A stretch of 8,403 bases of DNA, taken from a bacterium. Its GTDB lineage: Bacteria; Auribacterota; JABMQX01. This document shows, one piece after another, positions 6,435 through 8,403 of this stretch; within the stretch, counting starts at the first letter, position 1, and each line of letters opens with the position of its first letter. The notes beneath the pieces were generated by a model, which was not told the DNA's origin, ran no database searches, and saw only the letters and a program-made list of their open reading frames with translations. The DNA is taken from assembly GCA_013203085.1 (NCBI GenBank), contig JABMQX010000745.1, forward strand, positions 1 to 8,403, given 5' to 3'. The translations under genes were made by a program, and so were the position numbers.

Positions 6435-7618
6435 AACGAATCAAAGGTGGAATCACAGCGCCGGCTGGCTTTACCGCTGCGGGCGTCGCTTGCGGGATCA
6501 AGGACGACGAGAAGGACCTCGCTATCGTCGCCTCCGAAAAGGCGTGCGCCGCGGCGGGTGTCTTCACGACGAACAAAGTTAAAGCCGCCCCCGTGGTGGC
6601 AACGCGGAGACGCGTCCGGCGACAAGGGACAGCGCGGGCAGTGGTCATTAACAGCGGCAATGCAAATTGCTGTACCGGCAAGAAGGGCGTTGAAGACGCT
6701 CTGCGGATGGTGGAATTGTGCGGGGAAGTGCTGGGCATTCGGCCGGGAGAAGTTTTGGTCGCGTCCACCGGCCCCATCGGGAAGTTTCTGCCCCTTGAGA
6801 AGGTTGAGAACGGGATCAGACACGCAGCGAGGGCCCTGCGGAAAAATGGCGCTCACGACGCTGCCGAGGCGATTCTCACCACCGACACCGCGACGAAGGA
6901 AGTAGCCCTCGCAGAAACGATTGCGGGGACCGAAATACGGCTCGGAGCGATGGCAAAGGGCGCCGGCATGATGCACCCGAAGATGGCTACGATGCTCGCC
7001 TTCATCACGACCGATGCGGTCATCGGTGAGGAGGCTCTTCGCGAGTGCTTGATGAAGGCTGTTGACAAGTCGTTCAACCGGATAACGGTTGATGGTGACC
7101 GGAGCACAAACGACATGGTCATCGCCCTCGCCAACGGACTTGCCGGGAACAGGAAGATTCGGGGGGGCGCCGGCTTGAAGGCGTTTCGGGAAATGTTGGA
7201 GTTGGCTTGCTCTGAGCTTGCCAGGATGATCGTCAAGGACGGGGAGGGAGCTACCCGCTTCATCGCCGTTACAGTGAAAGGCGCCCGTTCCTTCGCTCAG
7301 GCAGACAAAGCAGCGAGAGCTGTTGCCAATTCAAACCTGGTGAAGACGGCCTTTCACTGGGGGAGTCCCAATTGGGGGCGAATCATGGCCTCGCTCGGAT
7401 ATTCCGGAGCGAGTGTGAGGCGAGACCTCGTGGACGTCTACCTCTGCGGCAAAAGGGTCGCCAGCGGAGGAGCGCCGGCAGATTTCAATGCTGGCAAGCT
7501 CTCGGAGGCGTTGCAGAGGAAAGAGATTGAGATAGTCGTTGATTTGAATCTGGGAGATTTCGAGCAGACTGTCTGGACCTGCGACCTTTCAGCGGAATAC
7601 GTCGCAATAAACAAGTAG
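6431..7618 (+). CDS. argJ: Glutamate N-acetyltransferase / ornithine acetyltransferase ArgJ
   Basis: ArgJ transfers the acetyl group from N-acetylornithine to glutamate and so recycles it. Some members also use acetyl-CoA, and this sequence does not show which type it is. The proenzyme is 395 residues and should cut itself between Ala186 and Thr187 in HPKMATMLAFITTDA, with Thr187 as the nucleophile. STGPIG (112-117) supplies the oxyanion-hole region. Lys176 in MAKGAGM and Glu272 in DGEGAT fit the substrate-binding positions known for the family. NSGNANCCTG (74-83), TVDGDRSTND (219-228), SNLVKTA (301-307) and PNWGRI (313-318) are also conserved. The C-terminus is unusual: it ends YVAINK, about four residues short of the typical end, and lacks the final Ser or Thr. 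The start overlaps the argC stop by four bases. Confidence 0.96.
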   Translation: MKRIKGGITAPAGFTAAGVACGIKDDEKDLAIVASEKACAAAGVFTTNKVKAAPVVATRRRVRRQGTARAVVINSGNANCCTGKKGVEDALRMVELCGEVLGIRPGEVLVASTGPIGKFLPLEKVENGIRHAARALRKNGAHDAAEAILTTDTATKEVALAETIAGTEIRLGAMAKGAGMMHPKMATMLAFITTDAVIGEEALRECLMKAVDKSFNRITVDGDRSTNDMVIALANGLAGNRKIRGGAGLKAFREMLELACSELARMIVKDGEGATRFIAVTVKGARSFAQADKAARAVANSNLVKTAFHWGSPNWGRIMASLGYSGASVRRDLVDVYLCGKRVASGGAPADFNAGKLSEALQRKEIEIVVDLNLGDFEQTVWTCDLSAEYVAINK

Positions 7619-7625
7619 CCGCCCC

Positions 7626-8403
7626 ATGGAAGAATTCATTCGAAAAGCTGCGGTGCTGATTGAGGCACTGCCATACATCCAGTCCTTCAGGGACAAGATT
7701 GTGCTTGTGAAGCTCGGAGGGAGTATGCTGTCGGACGAGGAGCACTTGAGCAGCACGTTGGAAGACCTGGTTTTCATGCACAGCGTTGGCATCAAGCCGG
7801 TGGTTGTGCACGGTGGGGGCGAACGCATCAGCCGGAACATGAGAAACGCCGGGCTTGAGCCAAGATTTGTTGAAGGGTATCGCGTCACCGACGCTGAAAC
7901 GATGCGGATTGTGGAAGAGACTCTGCTCCGAGAGATTAACACGGAAATCGCCGAAAGAATCAGGGAGTTCGGTGCGGAGGCGAAGGGTTGTTCCGGGAAG
8001 GACGATGGGATGCTCCGGGTGGAAAAGTTCCGTCCGGTGGTGAGCAAGCATCCCCAAGAAGCGGAAGAGCCCGTGGATATCGGATTCGTCGGGAAAGTGG
8101 TAGAGGTCAAGGTGGATCCGATTAGGAGGAATCTGCGGGGCGGGCGGCTGCCGGTGATTGCGACACTGGGCGTGGGGAAAGATGGCCTTGTTTACAACGT
8201 CAATGCGGATGAGACGGCATCTAAGATTGCCGCAGCTCTGGGCGCGGAGAAACTCGTTTTTCTCACCGACGTGCGTGGGCTATTAAGAGACCCGAACGAC
8301 GAGAGTTCCCTCATTTCCTCCCTGGACGCGGAGATAGCTGAGAAGCTCCTTCGGGAGGAGGTTATCAGTGGGGGGATGATACCAAAAGTGAGGGCGGGTC
8401 TCG
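7626..8403 (+). CDS. argB: Acetylglutamate kinase (3' end outside window)
   Basis: ArgB phosphorylates N-acetylglutamate with ATP, the second step of arginine synthesis and the usual control point when ArgJ recycles the acetyl group. The window holds 259 codons with no stop. Bacterial enzymes usually have about 290-300, so some 35-40 residues are missing. The amino-acid-kinase motifs are present: VKLGGS (28-33, Lys29), VHGGGE (61-66), EGYRVTDAETM (83-93), a GCSGKDDG stretch, YNVNADETASKIAAALGAEK, FLTDVRGLLRDP, and SGGMIPKV close to the window edge. The N-terminus has a helix of about 24 residues before the first strand (EALPYIQSF at 13-21), as in arginine-inhibited hexameric enzymes. The HGGGE form is a minor variant of the usual HGGGP/K. 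The gene starts 7 bases after the argJ stop without a visible Shine-Dalgarno site, so translation probably depends on coupling to argJ. Confidence 0.96.
   Translation, partial: MEEFIRKAAVLIEALPYIQSFRDKIVLVKLGGSMLSDEEHLSSTLEDLVFMHSVGIKPVVVHGGGERISRNMRNAGLEPRFVEGYRVTDAETMRIVEETLLREINTEIAERIREFGAEAKGCSGKDDGMLRVEKFRPVVSKHPQEAEEPVDIGFVGKVVEVKVDPIRRNLRGGRLPVIATLGVGKDGLVYNVNADETASKIAAALGAEKLVFLTDVRGLLRDPNDESSLISSLDAEIAEKLLREEVISGGMIPKVRAGL

Noticed and set aside
6377..6976. 199-codon minus-strand frame opposite argJ
   Set aside because: It is antisense to conserved argJ motifs and its product shows no recognisable family or fold signals.

Overview
The window is an ordinary stretch of bacterial chromosome, GC-rich and densely coded, with sigma-70-like promoters. 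Nothing suggests a phage, plasmid, insertion sequence or CRISPR array. The genes point to a Gram-negative-type bacterium that makes arginine by the acetyl-recycling (ArgJ) route. The order rplM-rpsI-argC is one I recall from Geobacter-like bacteria, but the protein sequences do not let me assign a phylum. A deep-branching, little-cultured lineage is possible.

Left part (1-2874): the 3' end of a plus-strand gene for a tetratricopeptide repeat (TPR) protein faces a minus-strand gene for a 696-residue, membrane-anchored TPR protein. The two proteins end in a similar way and may be paralogues. The minus-strand gene has a good promoter in a 480-base gap (2395-2874) that otherwise holds no gene.

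Middle (2875-4199): a minus-strand gene encodes a 333-residue GHMP-superfamily kinase, probably acting on a sugar. It is divergent from the ribosomal protein genes, and the 323-base gap between them carries a near-consensus promoter for rplM.

Right part (4200-8403): rplM and rpsI (ribosomal proteins L13 and S9) form one unit that ends in a strong intrinsic terminator. Directly after it lies a second promoter with a leader of about 160 bases, then argC, argJ and the start of argB, which runs off the window. ArgJ moves the acetyl group from N-acetylornithine to glutamate, ArgB phosphorylates N-acetylglutamate, and ArgC reduces the acyl phosphate. These three are close-packed: argC and argJ overlap by ATGA, and argB starts 7 bases after argJ.

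I did not find a convincing undescribed system. The points most worth a second look are the argC leader with its possible alternative structures and small arginine-containing reading frame, the short C-terminus of ArgJ, the predicted arginine-sensitive form of ArgB, and the insertions in the TPR protein.
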